In this document: piece by piece, positions 18,061-27,958 of the stretch
Numbering within the stretch: the first letter of the stretch is position 1
Layout of the letters: each line of letters opens with the position of its first letter
From: Verrucomicrobiales bacterium
GTDB lineage: Bacteria > Verrucomicrobiota > Verrucomicrobiia > Verrucomicrobiales > SLCJ01
Direction: 5' to 3'
Length of the DNA stretch: 64,000 nt
NCBI GenBank assembly: GCA_024636835.1
Contig: JAGXGH010000052.1
Location: 34,270-98,269, forward strand
Notes under the pieces: model-generated
Databases searched by the model: none
What the model was told of the DNA's origin: nothing
What the model saw: the letters and a program-made list of their open reading frames with translations, nothing else
Made by a program: the position numbers and the translations under genes

Positions 18061-19266
18061 ATGACTGACAATGCCCCAGTAACGCGGGCGGATTTTGACC
18101 GCTATCACGCTCCCAACTATGCACCTTCGGATTTCGTTCCGTTGCGTGGTGAGGGATCGCGTGTCTGGGATGTGGACGGGAAGGATTACATCGATCTTGC
18201 CGGTGGGATTGCGGTGACGAGTGTCGGGCATTGTCATCCCGAGGTGGTCAATGCTCTTGCCGATCAGGCAGGCAAGTTATGGCATGTGTCCAACTTGCAC
18301 ACCAACGAACCGGCCTTGAAGCTAGCCAAGCAATTGGTCGCCACGACATTTGCGGACAAAGTGTTGTTCTGTAACTCCGGTGCCGAGGCGAACGAAGGTG
18401 CTCTGAAGATGGCACGGCGTTGGGCATTCAATGAGCACGGTGAGGAGAAAGACGAGATCATCTCATTCACCAATTCGTTCCATGGCAGGACATTGTTTAC
18501 CGTGACGGCAGGCGGACAGCCGAAATATTCACAGGGCTTCGGTCCATTGCCTGGCGCGATTACCCACCTTCCATTCAACGATATCGATGCCTTGAAAGCT
18601 GCAGTGTCGCAGAAAACGTGTGCGGTGATCATTGAACCGATTCAAGGTGAGGGCGGAGTGAACCAGGCAACTACGGAATTTCTAGTAGCCGCGAGAGAAC
18701 TTTGCGACGCCAATGATGCTGCGTTGATTTTTGATGAGGTCCAGACAGGAAACGGTCGGACGGGAAAGCTTTTCGCTTATGAAAATAGCGGGGTGGTGCC
18801 GGACATTATGAGCACCGCCAAGGGGATGGGTAACGGGTTTCCGATCGGTGCGGTGTTAGCGAAAGAAGAGTTCGCCAAACATCTCGTCCCGGGAACCCAC
18901 GGCACGACTTATGGTGGAAATCCACTCGGCTGCGCAGTGGCGCTTGCCGTGCATAAAATCATTGCAGATGCGAACACTCTGGATGGCGTGATTTCCAAAG
19001 GCGATCACCTCAAAGAGGGCTTACGGAACATGAACTTCTTTACCGAGGTTCGTGGCGCAGGACTCTTGATCGGTGCCGCTTTGCCTGAAACCCACAAGGG
19101 CAAGGCAGGTGAACTGGTGAAGCTCGCCGCACAAAACGGCGTGCTCATGCTCGTCGCCGGTCCAGATGTCGTTCGTTTCGCGCCTTCGTTGCTTATTGAA
19201 GACGAGGTTCTCGATTCAGCGGTGGAGCGGATCAAGTCAGCGGTGAGTGAGTTTTCTGCTGGTTAA
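18061..19266 (+). CDS. argD: Acetylornithine aminotransferase
   Basis: A PLP enzyme of class III aminotransferases that makes N-acetylornithine in arginine synthesis; members may also accept succinyldiaminopimelate or ornithine. The 401-residue protein shows LAGGIAVTSVGHCHPEV, FCNSGAEANEGALKMAR, SFHGRT, EPIQGEGGV, LIFDEVQTGNGRTG, and the PLP lysine in STAKGMGNGFPIGAV. It stands alone on its strand; the last 35 bp overlap the 3' end of the convergent vapC gene. The choice of argD over other ornithine-type transaminases rests on overall similarity. Confidence 0.9.
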   Translation: MTDNAPVTRADFDRYHAPNYAPSDFVPLRGEGSRVWDVDGKDYIDLAGGIAVTSVGHCHPEVVNALADQAGKLWHVSNLHTNEPALKLAKQLVATTFADKVLFCNSGAEANEGALKMARRWAFNEHGEEKDEIISFTNSFHGRTLFTVTAGGQPKYSQGFGPLPGAITHLPFNDIDALKAAVSQKTCAVIIEPIQGEGGVNQATTEFLVAARELCDANDAALIFDEVQTGNGRTGKLFAYENSGVVPDIMSTAKGMGNGFPIGAVLAKEEFAKHLVPGTHGTTYGGNPLGCAVALAVHKIIADANTLDGVISKGDHLKEGLRNMNFFTEVRGAGLLIGAALPETHKGKAGELVKLAAQNGVLMLVAGPDVVRFAPSLLIEDEVLDSAVERIKSAVSEFSAG

Positions 19267-19669
19267 ACATCCCGTTATATCCCGGTTTGTAGAGACGGAG
19301 TCCGAGGGGTTGCGCCATTGCGTCAAAATGTTTATCCACCGCATACACCCGGCAGCCTTGCTCCAGTGTGATGGTGGCAATCAGCGCATCGTTCCATGGG
19401 ATGGTGACGCCGTTTTTCCGCATCGTTGCCCAGTGGCTGGCCGCCTTGCGCCATAGCTTTTGATCGTTGGTGGCGTAGGGTAGGATGTTGAACCATTTTT
19501 GGATTTTCTCGCGCTCGTGCTCGCGCGCTCCGCCCAAAAACTCCAGCTCGACAGGCCCGCAGAGCGTCGCCTCGAATTCATCGAGTAAGCCTCGGACGGC
19601 AAGCTTCACTGCAGGATCTCCGTCGCGACGGAAGAACTCGATCCAAGTGCTAGTATCCACGATAACCAT
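19232..19669 (-). CDS. vapC: PIN-domain toxin VapC
   Basis: A 145-residue PIN-domain ribonuclease. The acidic residues expected are present: Asp in VIVDTSTWIEFF, Glu in ELEFLGG, Asp in PWNDALIATITL and Asp in YAVDKHFDAMA. It is 14 bp downstream of a VapB-type antitoxin gene and almost certainly cotranscribed. VapC toxins cut tRNA or rRNA; the target here is unknown. The 3' end overlaps argD. Confidence 0.9.
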   Translation of the reverse strand: MVIVDTSTWIEFFRRDGDPAVKLAVRGLLDEFEATLCGPVELEFLGGAREHEREKIQKWFNILPYATNDQKLWRKAASHWATMRKNGVTIPWNDALIATITLEQGCRVYAVDKHFDAMAQPLGLRLYKPGYNGMFNQQKTHSPLT

Positions 19670-19683
19670 GATGGGTACGTGGG

Positions 19684-19890
19684 CTAACGATCAACCGTTT
19701 CGATCTCGGCGTTGGTCAGGGGATAGTCTTCGAACTCACCTTCCATGACGCGGCGTCCGAACTCTCGAGCCAGCTGACGGCGGACGAACTCGGTGGCTGC
19801 CTTGGTGACGGCAGGCCCCTTCTTTTTCTCTCCGGTGAGCTTGATGACCTCTTCCAAGGTGGCTTCGTCAATGTCGACAGTGATTCTCAT
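19684..19890 (-). CDS. vapB: VapB-type antitoxin
   Basis: A 68-residue protein beginning MRITVDIDEATLEEVIKLTG, the beta-strand and helix of a ribbon-helix-helix DNA-binding antitoxin of the VapB/DUF2191 type. The C-terminal part (GEFEDYPLTNAEIE) is acidic and probably wraps the toxin. The ATG at 19890 is chosen because upstream codons do not resemble the family. It should repress its own promoter together with VapC. Confidence 0.85.
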   Translation of the reverse strand: MRITVDIDEATLEEVIKLTGEKKKGPAVTKAATEFVRRQLAREFGRRVMEGEFEDYPLTNAEIETVDR

Positions 19891-20046
19891 TATACCGGTA
19901 AAGTAATCAAAAAGATGATTTTTAACAAGTTGAAAGATGAAAATCGAGTCATTTGAAGTTTCGTTAAGATTCACGAGTTAGGCTAAAAATTCCGCCTGAT
20001 CGCTGAATTTCTTTGATCGAGAGCTTGTCGGGGCTAGGTTCTCTGC

Positions 20047-21678
20047 ATGGCCGATAAGCCCTTCTTTTACCAACCGCCGTTTCCTTTGGGTCCAGACAAG
20101 ACCGAATATGAATGCCTGAGTAGTGAGCACGTCAGCACCGTCGATTTTGATGGTCGCGAGATGCTAAAAATCGAGCCGGAAGCGCTCACGCTGCTCGCCA
20201 ACGAGGCGTCGAAAGCGATTTCGTTCATGCTTCGTTCGTCGCACCTCGAGCAGGTCGCCGCCATCCTCGATGATGAAGAGGCAACCGATAACGACCGCAT
20301 GGTGGCGCTCAACCTACTACGTAACGCGGAGATTGCTGCCCGTGGAATTTTGCCCGCCTGCCAAGACACGGGCACCGCCATCGTGATGGGCAAAAAAGGG
20401 CAAACGGTGTGGACGGGTGTGGACGACGCCGAGTTCATTTCGAAAGGCATCTACAAGACATACACCGAAGAGAACCTGCGCTACTCGCAGACTGTTCCGT
20501 TGACGATGTATGACGAGACGAATTCCAAGACGAACTTGCCTGCGCAAATCGATCTTCTTGCTACGTCGGGCGATGAATACTCGTTTCTCTTCGTCAACAA
20601 AGGTGGCGGGTCGGCGAACAAAACGTTCCTCTATCAAGAGACCAAGGCGTTATTAAATCCCAAGCGTATGCGCGAGTTCTGTATCGAGAAGATGCGCTCG
20701 CTTGGCACTGCCGCATGTCCTCCGTATCACCTTGCTCTGGTGATTGGTGGAACGTCCGCGGAGACCTGTCTGAAAACCGTCAAGCTGGCATCGACCCGCT
20801 ACTACGACGAACTTCCCACCGAAGGCAACGAACATGGTCAGGCATTTCGCGATCTTGAGTTGGAGAAGGAGTTGCTTCAGGTGGCTCGCGAAATTGGAAT
20901 TGGCGCGCAGTTTGGTGGAAAATATTTCGCTCTCGACGTGCGGGTGATTCGCCTGCCACGTCACGGTGCGTCCTGCCCCGTGGGTATCGGTGTGTCGTGT
21001 TCTGCCGACCGTCAAGCGAAAGCGAAGATCACCAAGGATGGCATTTTCCTCGAAAAGCTCGAAAAGAACCCTGGTCGTTTCATTCCGGAGAAGTATCGCG
21101 ATTGGAAATTCTCAGGTGTGAAGATTGATCTGAACGAAGGGATGGAGAAAACGCTGGCGACGCTCACCAAGTATCCTGTGACCACTCCGGTGGCACTGAA
21201 TGGAACGATCATCGTCGCTCGCGACATCGCACACGCCAAGCTCAAGGAGCGGTTGGAAGCCGAAGGCGAATTGCCTCAGTATTTCAAGGACTACCCGGTT
21301 TATTACGCGGGCCCTGCCAAGAAGCCTGATGGTCTCGCCTCTGGTTCGTTCGGTCCAACGACGGCAGGTCGGATGGACGGTTATGTCGATCTGTTCCAAG
21401 CCGCTGGCGGTTCGATGGTGATGCTCGCCAAAGGCAATCGTAGCCAACAAGTGACCGACGCGTGCAAAAAGCACGGTGGGTTCTATCTCGGATCGATGGG
21501 TGGCCCAGCCGCGCTTCTCGCCCAAAACCACATCAAATCGGTGGAAGTCGTCGAGTATCCCGAACTCGGCATGGAAGCGGTCTGGAAGATCGAAGTCGAA
21601 GACTTCCCAGCCTTCATCCTCGTCGACGACAAAGGGAATGACTTCTTCGAACAGATCCGCCAATGCCCTGTCTGCTGA
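20047..21678 (+). CDS. Fumarate hydratase class I (iron-sulfur)
   Basis: A 543-residue FumA/FumB-type fumarase with a [4Fe-4S] cluster. Both the alpha-like N-terminal half and the beta-like C-terminal half are present in one chain. Likely cluster cysteines are in [22 protein letters not shown] and [13 protein letters not shown]; the beta half shows [17 protein letters not shown] and [12 protein letters not shown]. This enzyme is oxygen-sensitive in other bacteria, in contrast to the FumC encoded at 7121-8527. A 78-bp tandem repeat begins 22 bp after the stop. Confidence 0.92.
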   Translation: MADKPFFYQPPFPLGPDKTEYECLSSEHVSTVDFDGREMLKIEPEALTLLANEASKAISFMLRSSHLEQVAAILDDEEATDNDRMVALNLLRNAEIAARGILPACQDTGTAIVMGKKGQTVWTGVDDAEFISKGIYKTYTEENLRYSQTVPLTMYDETNSKTNLPAQIDLLATSGDEYSFLFVNKGGGSANKTFLYQETKALLNPKRMREFCIEKMRSLGTAACPPYHLALVIGGTSAETCLKTVKLASTRYYDELPTEGNEHGQAFRDLELEKELLQVAREIGIGAQFGGKYFALDVRVIRLPRHGASCPVGIGVSCSADRQAKAKITKDGIFLEKLEKNPGRFIPEKYRDWKFSGVKIDLNEGMEKTLATLTKYPVTTPVALNGTIIVARDIAHAKLKERLEAEGELPQYFKDYPVYYAGPAKKPDGLASGSFGPTTAGRMDGYVDLFQAAGGSMVMLAKGNRSQQVTDACKKHGGFYLGSMGGPAALLAQNHIKSVEVVEYPELGMEAVWKIEVEDFPAFILVDDKGNDFFEQIRQCPVC

Positions 21679-21700
21679 ACGAGCGCGATCCGCGCTGGGA

Positions 21701-21925
21701 GGATTGGAAGTGGCGGTTGGGGGTGGTTTGCAGACCACCCGGTTGCCGTGTGGGCTTGTGAGCGGATGCCGCTCTGCAGGATTGGAAGCGGCGGTTGGGG
21801 GTGGTTTGTAGACCACCCGGTTGCCGTGTCGGCTTGTGAGCGGATGCCGCTCTTCAGGATTGGAAGCGGCGGGTGAGGGTGGTTTGTAACCCGCTCGGAT
21901 GCCGTGTCGGCTGGAGCTTGTTTGA
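21701..21925. repeat. 78-bp tandem repeat, about three units
   Basis: Units start at 21701, 21779 and 21857 with GGATTGGAAG. Each contains the palindrome GGTGGTTTG-tAGACCACC and GCGGATGCCGCT. The first two are nearly identical and the third is diverged in its second half. It lies between the class I fumarase and a convergent phosphodiesterase gene. Confidence 0.85.
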
Positions 21926-21976
21926 ATAGGTCTTACGGCTCCTATAAGTCCTATGGAAGTTGTCTCTGCTTAGCGG

Positions 21977-22468
21977 CTACACTTCAACGTGATCCATCGT
22001 ATTACGATGTGTATCGTAGATGCCGATGGTGGGTGGGCCCAGGCGGCCCATGACTTCTCCCGGATTGGCGAGGAGGATGTTGCCGATGTGTTCTGCGTGG
22101 GCAATGTGATTGTGGCCGTAAAGTACGGCATCGTGCTCGCCGGACTTGGCGATAGGTTTGGCGATTTCCGGATAGTGTGTGAGAAAGATGTCGCGCTCGT
22201 CGATGACCAATTGGGCGAATTGACCGTGGAGAGTGACGTGTGGATGTTTCGCAGCAATCTGACAAAGAAGAAATTGATCGCCATCGTTATTGCCAAAAAT
22301 GGCGTCGACCACACCGTTGAACTCAGTCGCCATCTGGTTCAGTGAGAAAGGTGCACAGAAATCACCTAAGAAGAGTAATCGGCCACATCCTGCCTGATTG
22401 GCCGCGAAGGTGGCGCGTGACAAATGATCGAGCCTGTCGTGGATATCAGAGAGAACGGCGATTTTCAT
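21977..22468 (-). CDS. YfcE/MJ0936-type metallophosphoesterase
   Basis: A 163-residue calcineurin-like phosphoesterase. Metal motifs are in order: MKIAVLSDIHD, LFLGDF, FGNNDG, FLTHYP and LYGHNHIAH, ending with LLANPGEV. The family hydrolyses phosphodiesters with manganese or nickel in vitro; the natural substrate is unknown. Length is normal and the gene stands alone. Confidence 0.88.
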   Translation of the reverse strand: MKIAVLSDIHDRLDHLSRATFAANQAGCGRLLFLGDFCAPFSLNQMATEFNGVVDAIFGNNDGDQFLLCQIAAKHPHVTLHGQFAQLVIDERDIFLTHYPEIAKPIAKSGEHDAVLYGHNHIAHAEHIGNILLANPGEVMGRLGPPTIGIYDTHRNTMDHVEV

Positions 22469-22552
22469 GGCGGTGGTGATGGAATAGTGTCCGACTTACG
22501 AACCCTTCGATCACCCCTAGCGATAACAAATCTTGCCTTTTTAGGCAATGAA

Positions 22553-23980
22553 CTATGCTTCGTAGAGCAAAATGGATTCAGTGACGTATTCGTCTTGAAG
22601 GATGTCGGAAACAATCACCAGTGGGTCACCGGGTTGGGCGAGCCCTTTGGCGCGTAGATAAGTGATGGCATTTCGAATCAGTTCCTTGGCGTTGTTGGCA
22701 AACTCGAGGTGGAATGCGTGGATGCCGCGGCTTAGGGCAAGCCCTCGGCACACGTGTTCATCTTCTGCGAACGCGTAAACAGGTGAGGTCTTCGGGCGGT
22801 ATGAGCAGAGGTTTTGCGCCATGATACCGCGACGGGTAAAGACGACGATCTTGCTGTTTGGTAACTCGTTTGCCATCACAACGGCGGATTTGCAGGTGAG
22901 CATTTTGGTGTCTCTGGCCTTCAATGACTCTTCGAATCCAAGCCCGCCGGAGCGTTCGATTCTACGGGAAATTCTATCGAGCACTTCGACACATTTGAGT
23001 GGGTAGCGCCCGACTGAACTTTCGCCGGAGAGCATGATGGCATCGGCTTGCTCGAACACAGCATTCGAAACGTCAGTGACTTCCGCCCGCGTTGGCGTTG
23101 GGTTTTCGATCATGCTTTCGAGCATGTGAGTAGCGACGATCACCCGCTTGCCTGCGGCGTGGCACTTTTTAATGAGGAGCCGTTGAATGATGGGAAGCTC
23201 TTCGTAGGCCACTTCGATTCCCAAGTCGCCACGAGCGATCATGACGGCATCGGTTTCATTTATGATGGCGTTGATGTTGCGGATCGCTTCCTGGTCTTCA
23301 ATTTTTGCGACGATTTTCGGTGAGGCTTTGCGTTCTGCGAGGAAGGCACGCACCTCACGGATGTGCTCGGGGCCGCGGACGAAGGAAATGGCCACGTAGT
23401 CGAGATTGAGGTTCGCCCCCAATCGGGCGTCGTCGCGATCTTTGTCTGTCATCGCGGGAAGGTTGAGCTTTACGCCCGGAAGGTTGATGTGACGGCGGGA
23501 TCCGAGTTCACCCTCGGTGAGAACCTTGCACCGGATGTGGGTGTCAGATTTTTGGATGATTTCGAAAAGTAGCATGCCGTTATCGACGACGATGCTGTCC
23601 CCGACTGACACGTCCCTTGGAAGGTCGTCGTAGTTGACTGTGGTGCTCATTTCCATCGTCGGCTTTGCATCGCGATGGCGGATTTCCACCTCGTCGCCGA
23701 CTGTCAGTTTGAACGGTTCTTCGAGATCGCCTGTGCGGATGGACGGTCCTTGAAGATCCATCAGGATGCCAACCTGTGTGCCTTTTTCCGCGGAAATCTT
23801 GCGGATTCGTGACACGACCGTATGCACCCAATCATGTCTGCCGTGGCTCATGTTTAGGCGGATGATATTCGTACCGTGATCGATGAGCTCGCTGATCATT
23901 TCTTCGGAATCAGTAGCGGGACCGAGAGTGATAATGATCTTCGTCTTACGGACGTCTGTGTTGATGTTTAGGTCATTCAT
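22553..23980 (-). CDS. pyk: Pyruvate kinase
   Basis: Converts phosphoenolpyruvate and ADP to pyruvate and ATP, the last step of glycolysis. The 475-residue protein has TKIIITLGPATDSEEM, RLNMSHG, the active-site signature in KIEDQEAI, MIARGDLGIEVAYEELP, ATHMLESMIENPTPTRAEVTDV and DAIMLSGESSVGRYPL. The start at 23980 (MNDLNINTDVRKTK) is used because the open frame upstream only reads the glgX end. It lies 23 bp after glgX on the same strand, so glycogen breakdown and glycolysis genes are probably cotranscribed. Confidence 0.95.
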   Translation of the reverse strand: MNDLNINTDVRKTKIIITLGPATDSEEMISELIDHGTNIIRLNMSHGRHDWVHTVVSRIRKISAEKGTQVGILMDLQGPSIRTGDLEEPFKLTVGDEVEIRHRDAKPTMEMSTTVNYDDLPRDVSVGDSIVVDNGMLLFEIIQKSDTHIRCKVLTEGELGSRRHINLPGVKLNLPAMTDKDRDDARLGANLNLDYVAISFVRGPEHIREVRAFLAERKASPKIVAKIEDQEAIRNINAIINETDAVMIARGDLGIEVAYEELPIIQRLLIKKCHAAGKRVIVATHMLESMIENPTPTRAEVTDVSNAVFEQADAIMLSGESSVGRYPLKCVEVLDRISRRIERSGGLGFEESLKARDTKMLTCKSAVVMANELPNSKIVVFTRRGIMAQNLCSYRPKTSPVYAFAEDEHVCRGLALSRGIHAFHLEFANNAKELIRNAITYLRAKGLAQPGDPLVIVSDILQDEYVTESILLYEA

Positions 23981-24003
23981 GATGAGATGGGCTTGAGGGA
24001 AAG

Positions 24004-26196
24004 TCAGAGAGTCGGAGGCGCTTGGGCTTCTAGTTCGGTGCCTCGGGCGAGGCGGAATAGCGCGAGTGAGTAGGGGATCATCGAGAAGCTTTGTCCCGCG
24101 GAAAGCTGCGGTTGGGGGACATCGAAAAAACCGTTGTGGTCTGCGGTGTGGATGATGGGTTCCCACAGCACGTTCGTTGCGCCTGGTAAACGGAACGTTT
24201 GCGATACGCGTCCAGCATGCACGAGAACGAGGAAGCACCGGTCTTGCCGGGATACCTTCCAATCGCGCTTTTGACTGTGAGCGAGACCGGAGAGAAGCAT
24301 GCCCATCGAGTGGTTTTCGAGGGTGTGCCAGTCGCTAATCTGCATTGGTGAGCCATCGACGGTGAGCCAGAGAACGTCACGTGCCATGGTGCCTCGTAGC
24401 GAGTTACCGTGGAGATAACGTGATTTTGAAAAGATACTGTGTTTCTTGCGCAGGTCTATCAGGCGGCGGGTGAATTGATGGAGGTCTTTGCCGTCTTCAT
24501 CGAGTTCCCAATTCACCCATGAGACTTCGTTGTCCTGACAGTAGGCGTTGTTGTTACCGCCTTGGGTGCGTCCTAATTCGTCGCCAGCGAGGAGGAAGGG
24601 CACGCCTTGTGAGAGGAATAGTGTGGCGATGAAATTACGCTGTTGGCGCCGGCGAAGTGCAAGAATTTCGGGATCGTTAGTAGATCCTTCGACTCCGTGG
24701 TTCCACGATGCGTTGTGGGCTTCACCGTCGCGGTTGCCTTCGTTGTTCGCTTCGTTGTGCTTGTCGTTGTAGGAAACGAGATCGCGCAAGGTGAAGCCGT
24801 CATGACAGGTGATGAAGTTTACACTGTGGATGGGCTGTACGAATGATCCATAGAAGTCCTCGGAACCGGTGAGGCGTGACGCAAGGTTTGCCAGCTCGCC
24901 CTGATCGCCTTTCCAAAAACTGCGCACGTGATCGCGATATTTTCCATTGAGCTCGGAGAACGGCTCGGGGAAATTGCCCACCTGATACCCGCCGTAGCCA
25001 GTGTCCCATGGTTCGGCGATCAGTTTTACTGTCGATAGCACGGGGTCCTGTTGGATCGCGCGGAAGAACGCACCGTTTCTGCTGAACCCGTCTGACTCGC
25101 GTCCCAGAGTCGCGGCGAGATCGAATCGAAATCCATCCACATGCATTTCGGTCACCCAGTAGCGGAGGGAATCGAGCACCATCTGGAGCACGCGTGGGTG
25201 GCGGGTGTCCAGTGTGTTGCCGGTGCCGGTCATGTCGGCATAGCGATCGACGTGGCCGCGTTCGAGTCGGTAGTAGGCGTGGTTGTCTAACCCTCGGAAA
25301 CAGAGTGTCGGTCCGAGATGGTTTCCTTCGCAGGTGTGGTTGTAAACGACGTCGAGAATCACTTCGATTCCGTCCGAGTGAAGAGCTTTGACCATTCCCT
25401 TGAACTCGCGCACCGGTCCGTCGCCAAACTTGTCCGCAGCGTATTCAATATGGGGAGCGAAAAACCCAAGCGACTGATACCCCCAGTAGTTGGTTAATCC
25501 ACGCTCGACGAGGAATTCGTCATCGAGATGGAAGTGCACCGGCATCAGTTGGACCGATGTGACGCCGAGTTCCCGAAGGTGTTTGCGCGCCGCGTCCGAG
25601 GCAAGCCCCGCATACGTGCCGCGCAATTCTTCAGGCACACCGGGATGGAGTTTGGTGATGCCTTTGACGTGCGTTTCGTAAATGATGGTCTCTGCCATCG
25701 GAATGAGCTGGTGGGTGTCGCCCTGCCAGTCGAAGCCATCGTCAATGACCACGCAGCGTGGCATCAGCGGCGCGGTGTCAGTCATTTCCATCGATCCATC
25801 GGGAAGGCTGCCGCTGAGTTCAGGTGCGCCTTCGAGGGTTTTCGTCAGAAGTTTGGCGTAGGGGTCAACCAGCAGTTTATGCGGGTTGAAGCGATATCCA
25901 TTCTCTGGCTCGTAGGGGCCATAGGCGCGAAGGCCGTAATGTGCGCCTACCGAAATACCGGGAACAAATACATGCCAAACTCCTGTGGTGCGACGCGGAC
26001 ATCGGATGCGGGCGATTTCTCGCTGTGGATCGTTGGGATCGAACAAACAGACGTCCATCGCGCTGGAGTTCTCGGAAAAGATCGCGAAATTCACTCCACC
26101 GTTGCGCGGCGTTGCGCCGAGAGGAAACGGGTGACCGGCGACGATGGCTGACGGCGTGGATGGGGAGATGAGCGTGGTTGACAATTGAACAGACAT
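24004..26196 (-). CDS. glgX: Glycogen debranching enzyme GlgX
   Basis: An isoamylase-type GH13 enzyme that removes branches left by glycogen phosphorylase. The 730-residue protein has an N-terminal CBM48 (PLGATPRNGGVNFAIFSENSSAMDVCLFD), then GH13 motifs: DVVYNHT, the nucleophile in DGFRFDLAATLG, the acid in LIAEPWD, and NFITCHDGFTLRDLVSYNDKHN. The ATG at 26196 (MSVQLSTT) is preferred to one 45 bp upstream. It heads a likely glgX-pyk unit. Confidence 0.93.
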   Translation of the reverse strand: MSVQLSTTLISPSTPSAIVAGHPFPLGATPRNGGVNFAIFSENSSAMDVCLFDPNDPQREIARIRCPRRTTGVWHVFVPGISVGAHYGLRAYGPYEPENGYRFNPHKLLVDPYAKLLTKTLEGAPELSGSLPDGSMEMTDTAPLMPRCVVIDDGFDWQGDTHQLIPMAETIIYETHVKGITKLHPGVPEELRGTYAGLASDAARKHLRELGVTSVQLMPVHFHLDDEFLVERGLTNYWGYQSLGFFAPHIEYAADKFGDGPVREFKGMVKALHSDGIEVILDVVYNHTCEGNHLGPTLCFRGLDNHAYYRLERGHVDRYADMTGTGNTLDTRHPRVLQMVLDSLRYWVTEMHVDGFRFDLAATLGRESDGFSRNGAFFRAIQQDPVLSTVKLIAEPWDTGYGGYQVGNFPEPFSELNGKYRDHVRSFWKGDQGELANLASRLTGSEDFYGSFVQPIHSVNFITCHDGFTLRDLVSYNDKHNEANNEGNRDGEAHNASWNHGVEGSTNDPEILALRRRQQRNFIATLFLSQGVPFLLAGDELGRTQGGNNNAYCQDNEVSWVNWELDEDGKDLHQFTRRLIDLRKKHSIFSKSRYLHGNSLRGTMARDVLWLTVDGSPMQISDWHTLENHSMGMLLSGLAHSQKRDWKVSRQDRCFLVLVHAGRVSQTFRLPGATNVLWEPIIHTADHNGFFDVPQPQLSAGQSFSMIPYSLALFRLARGTELEAQAPPTL

Positions 26197-26525
26197 AGTT
26201 GAGTGCCCTACACCTTTGCGGCATCGGGTAGGGAACCGCAAGTGAGGATGAGGTGTATTGTAGGCATGGATTTCTCGTATGATTATGTGGAAATATCTAC
26301 TTCTCTCTTGGTAGGCTGACGGCGGTGCTCAAAGCTGTTTATGTATCCCGTTGATCGAAGGATCCCTCAAATGTCCCATATTTAGGTGTATGGAAAGCAT
26401 GTTCTCTGCCAAAGATCATTAAATCTGGAGATCAACATGCGGGTTGGAGCTTCTAGGTTCAGATTGGCGGTTTTTTCACCAATGATCGCCCTTGTCTGGC
26501 GGTCACGGCGCGATACATTGCGCGC

Positions 26526-27866
26526 ATGACGCCTGAACTCTCGCAACTCTTCGAATTTCTCCGTTTCCCCAGTATATCCACCGATAGTCGCCACAAGGGT
26601 GATGTGCGCGCGTGCGCGGAATGGCTCGATGCCAAGTTGACCGGCATGGGGCTGACAAGCACGATTCACGAAACGGCTGGGCATCCCATTGTCGTAGCCA
26701 GAAACCAGCATGTTGAAGGGAAGCTCAATCTGATGATCTACGGACATTATGATGTGCAGCCAGTCGATCCTGTGGAACTCTGGGCGAGTCCACCGTTTGA
26801 GCCGGAGATCCGCGATGGAAAAATCTACGCACGAGGAGCCACCGACAACAAAGGACAGATGTTCGCCCACGTTCTCGGTGTGGAAAAAGCGCTTGCTGAT
26901 GGAGAACTACCTGTCAATTTGACCCTTCTTTTTGAAGGTGAGGAAGAAATTGGCAGTAAAAACCTCACGCCCTTCCTCGAGGCTCATCGCGAGGAGCTGG
27001 CCTGCGATGTGATCGCGGTGTCCGACACAGGAATGGTCGGACCCGGCATTCCGACAATGGGTTATGGTCTGCGTGGCATTACTTGCGGCGAAGTGATCGT
27101 GACTGGTCCGTCGAGCGATCTTCACTCTGGTGTTTACGGAGGTTCGGTGATGAATCCTGTCACTGCCGTCGCACGCATCGTGGCGAGTTTGCACGACGCG
27201 GACGAAAAGGTCGCCATCGATGGGTTCTATTCAGATGTGGCTCCGCTAGAAGACTGGGAGCGCGAGGCGTGGAGCAAAGTGCCCTTTGGCGAAAAAGAAT
27301 ACCTCGCTGAAACCGGTGCGCCGGCATCCGTGGGCGAAGCCGGATATACCGTAGCCGAGCGTCTTTGGGGGCGCCCAACGGCCGAAGTCAATGGCATTGG
27401 AGGTGGGTACCAGGGAGAGGGAAGTAAGACGGTCATCGCTCGTGAGGCAATGGCCAAGCTCTCGTTCCGCCTTGTTCCCGGTCAGGATCCCGACGATATT
27501 CTCGACAAGGTTGAGGCGCATGTCATGGCGAATGCACCTAAGGGAGTGGATGTGAAATTTGTCCGAGGTCACTCTGGTGAGCCCTATCTCAACGACCCGC
27601 ATTCCGATTATGGAAAGGCCGCGCAAGCCTCACTCGCCACGACCTTCGGCAAAGAGCCGGTGTTGATTCGTGAAGGCGGAAGCATCCCCATTATCAACAC
27701 CTTCAAGACCATTCTCGGCGCGGATTCCTTGATGCTTGGCTTGGCGGTTCCCGGGTGCAAAATTCACGCGCCAAACGAGAGCTTCAACGTGGAAAATTTC
27801 GAGGCAGGCATAGAACTCAACCAGGAATTGATCCGTCGACTTGGTGCACTCGGTAAAAAATCTTAG
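26526..27866 (+). CDS. M20 family dipeptidase
   Basis: A 446-residue zinc dipeptidase of the M20 family (CNDP/DapE-like). Metal and catalytic residues are visible: MIYGHYDVQPVD, YARGATDNKGQ, LFEGEEEIGSKN, SDTGM and the late HAPNESF histidine. A lid domain sits at about residues 195-330 (GPSSDLHSGVYGGSVMNPV). A cytosolic peptidase is expected, with no signal peptide. It precedes an exported protein by about 90 bp. Confidence 0.92.
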   Translation: MTPELSQLFEFLRFPSISTDSRHKGDVRACAEWLDAKLTGMGLTSTIHETAGHPIVVARNQHVEGKLNLMIYGHYDVQPVDPVELWASPPFEPEIRDGKIYARGATDNKGQMFAHVLGVEKALADGELPVNLTLLFEGEEEIGSKNLTPFLEAHREELACDVIAVSDTGMVGPGIPTMGYGLRGITCGEVIVTGPSSDLHSGVYGGSVMNPVTAVARIVASLHDADEKVAIDGFYSDVAPLEDWEREAWSKVPFGEKEYLAETGAPASVGEAGYTVAERLWGRPTAEVNGIGGGYQGEGSKTVIAREAMAKLSFRLVPGQDPDDILDKVEAHVMANAPKGVDVKFVRGHSGEPYLNDPHSDYGKAAQASLATTFGKEPVLIREGGSIPIINTFKTILGADSLMLGLAVPGCKIHAPNESFNVENFEAGIELNQELIRRLGALGKKS

Positions 27867-27958
27867 CTGGTGGCGCGAAAGAATTGAATGGTAGCCTACG
27901 AATTTTCGTCGTAATGGGTGCCAATCCCTTGGCGTTATCTCCTCTGAATCAGATTATC

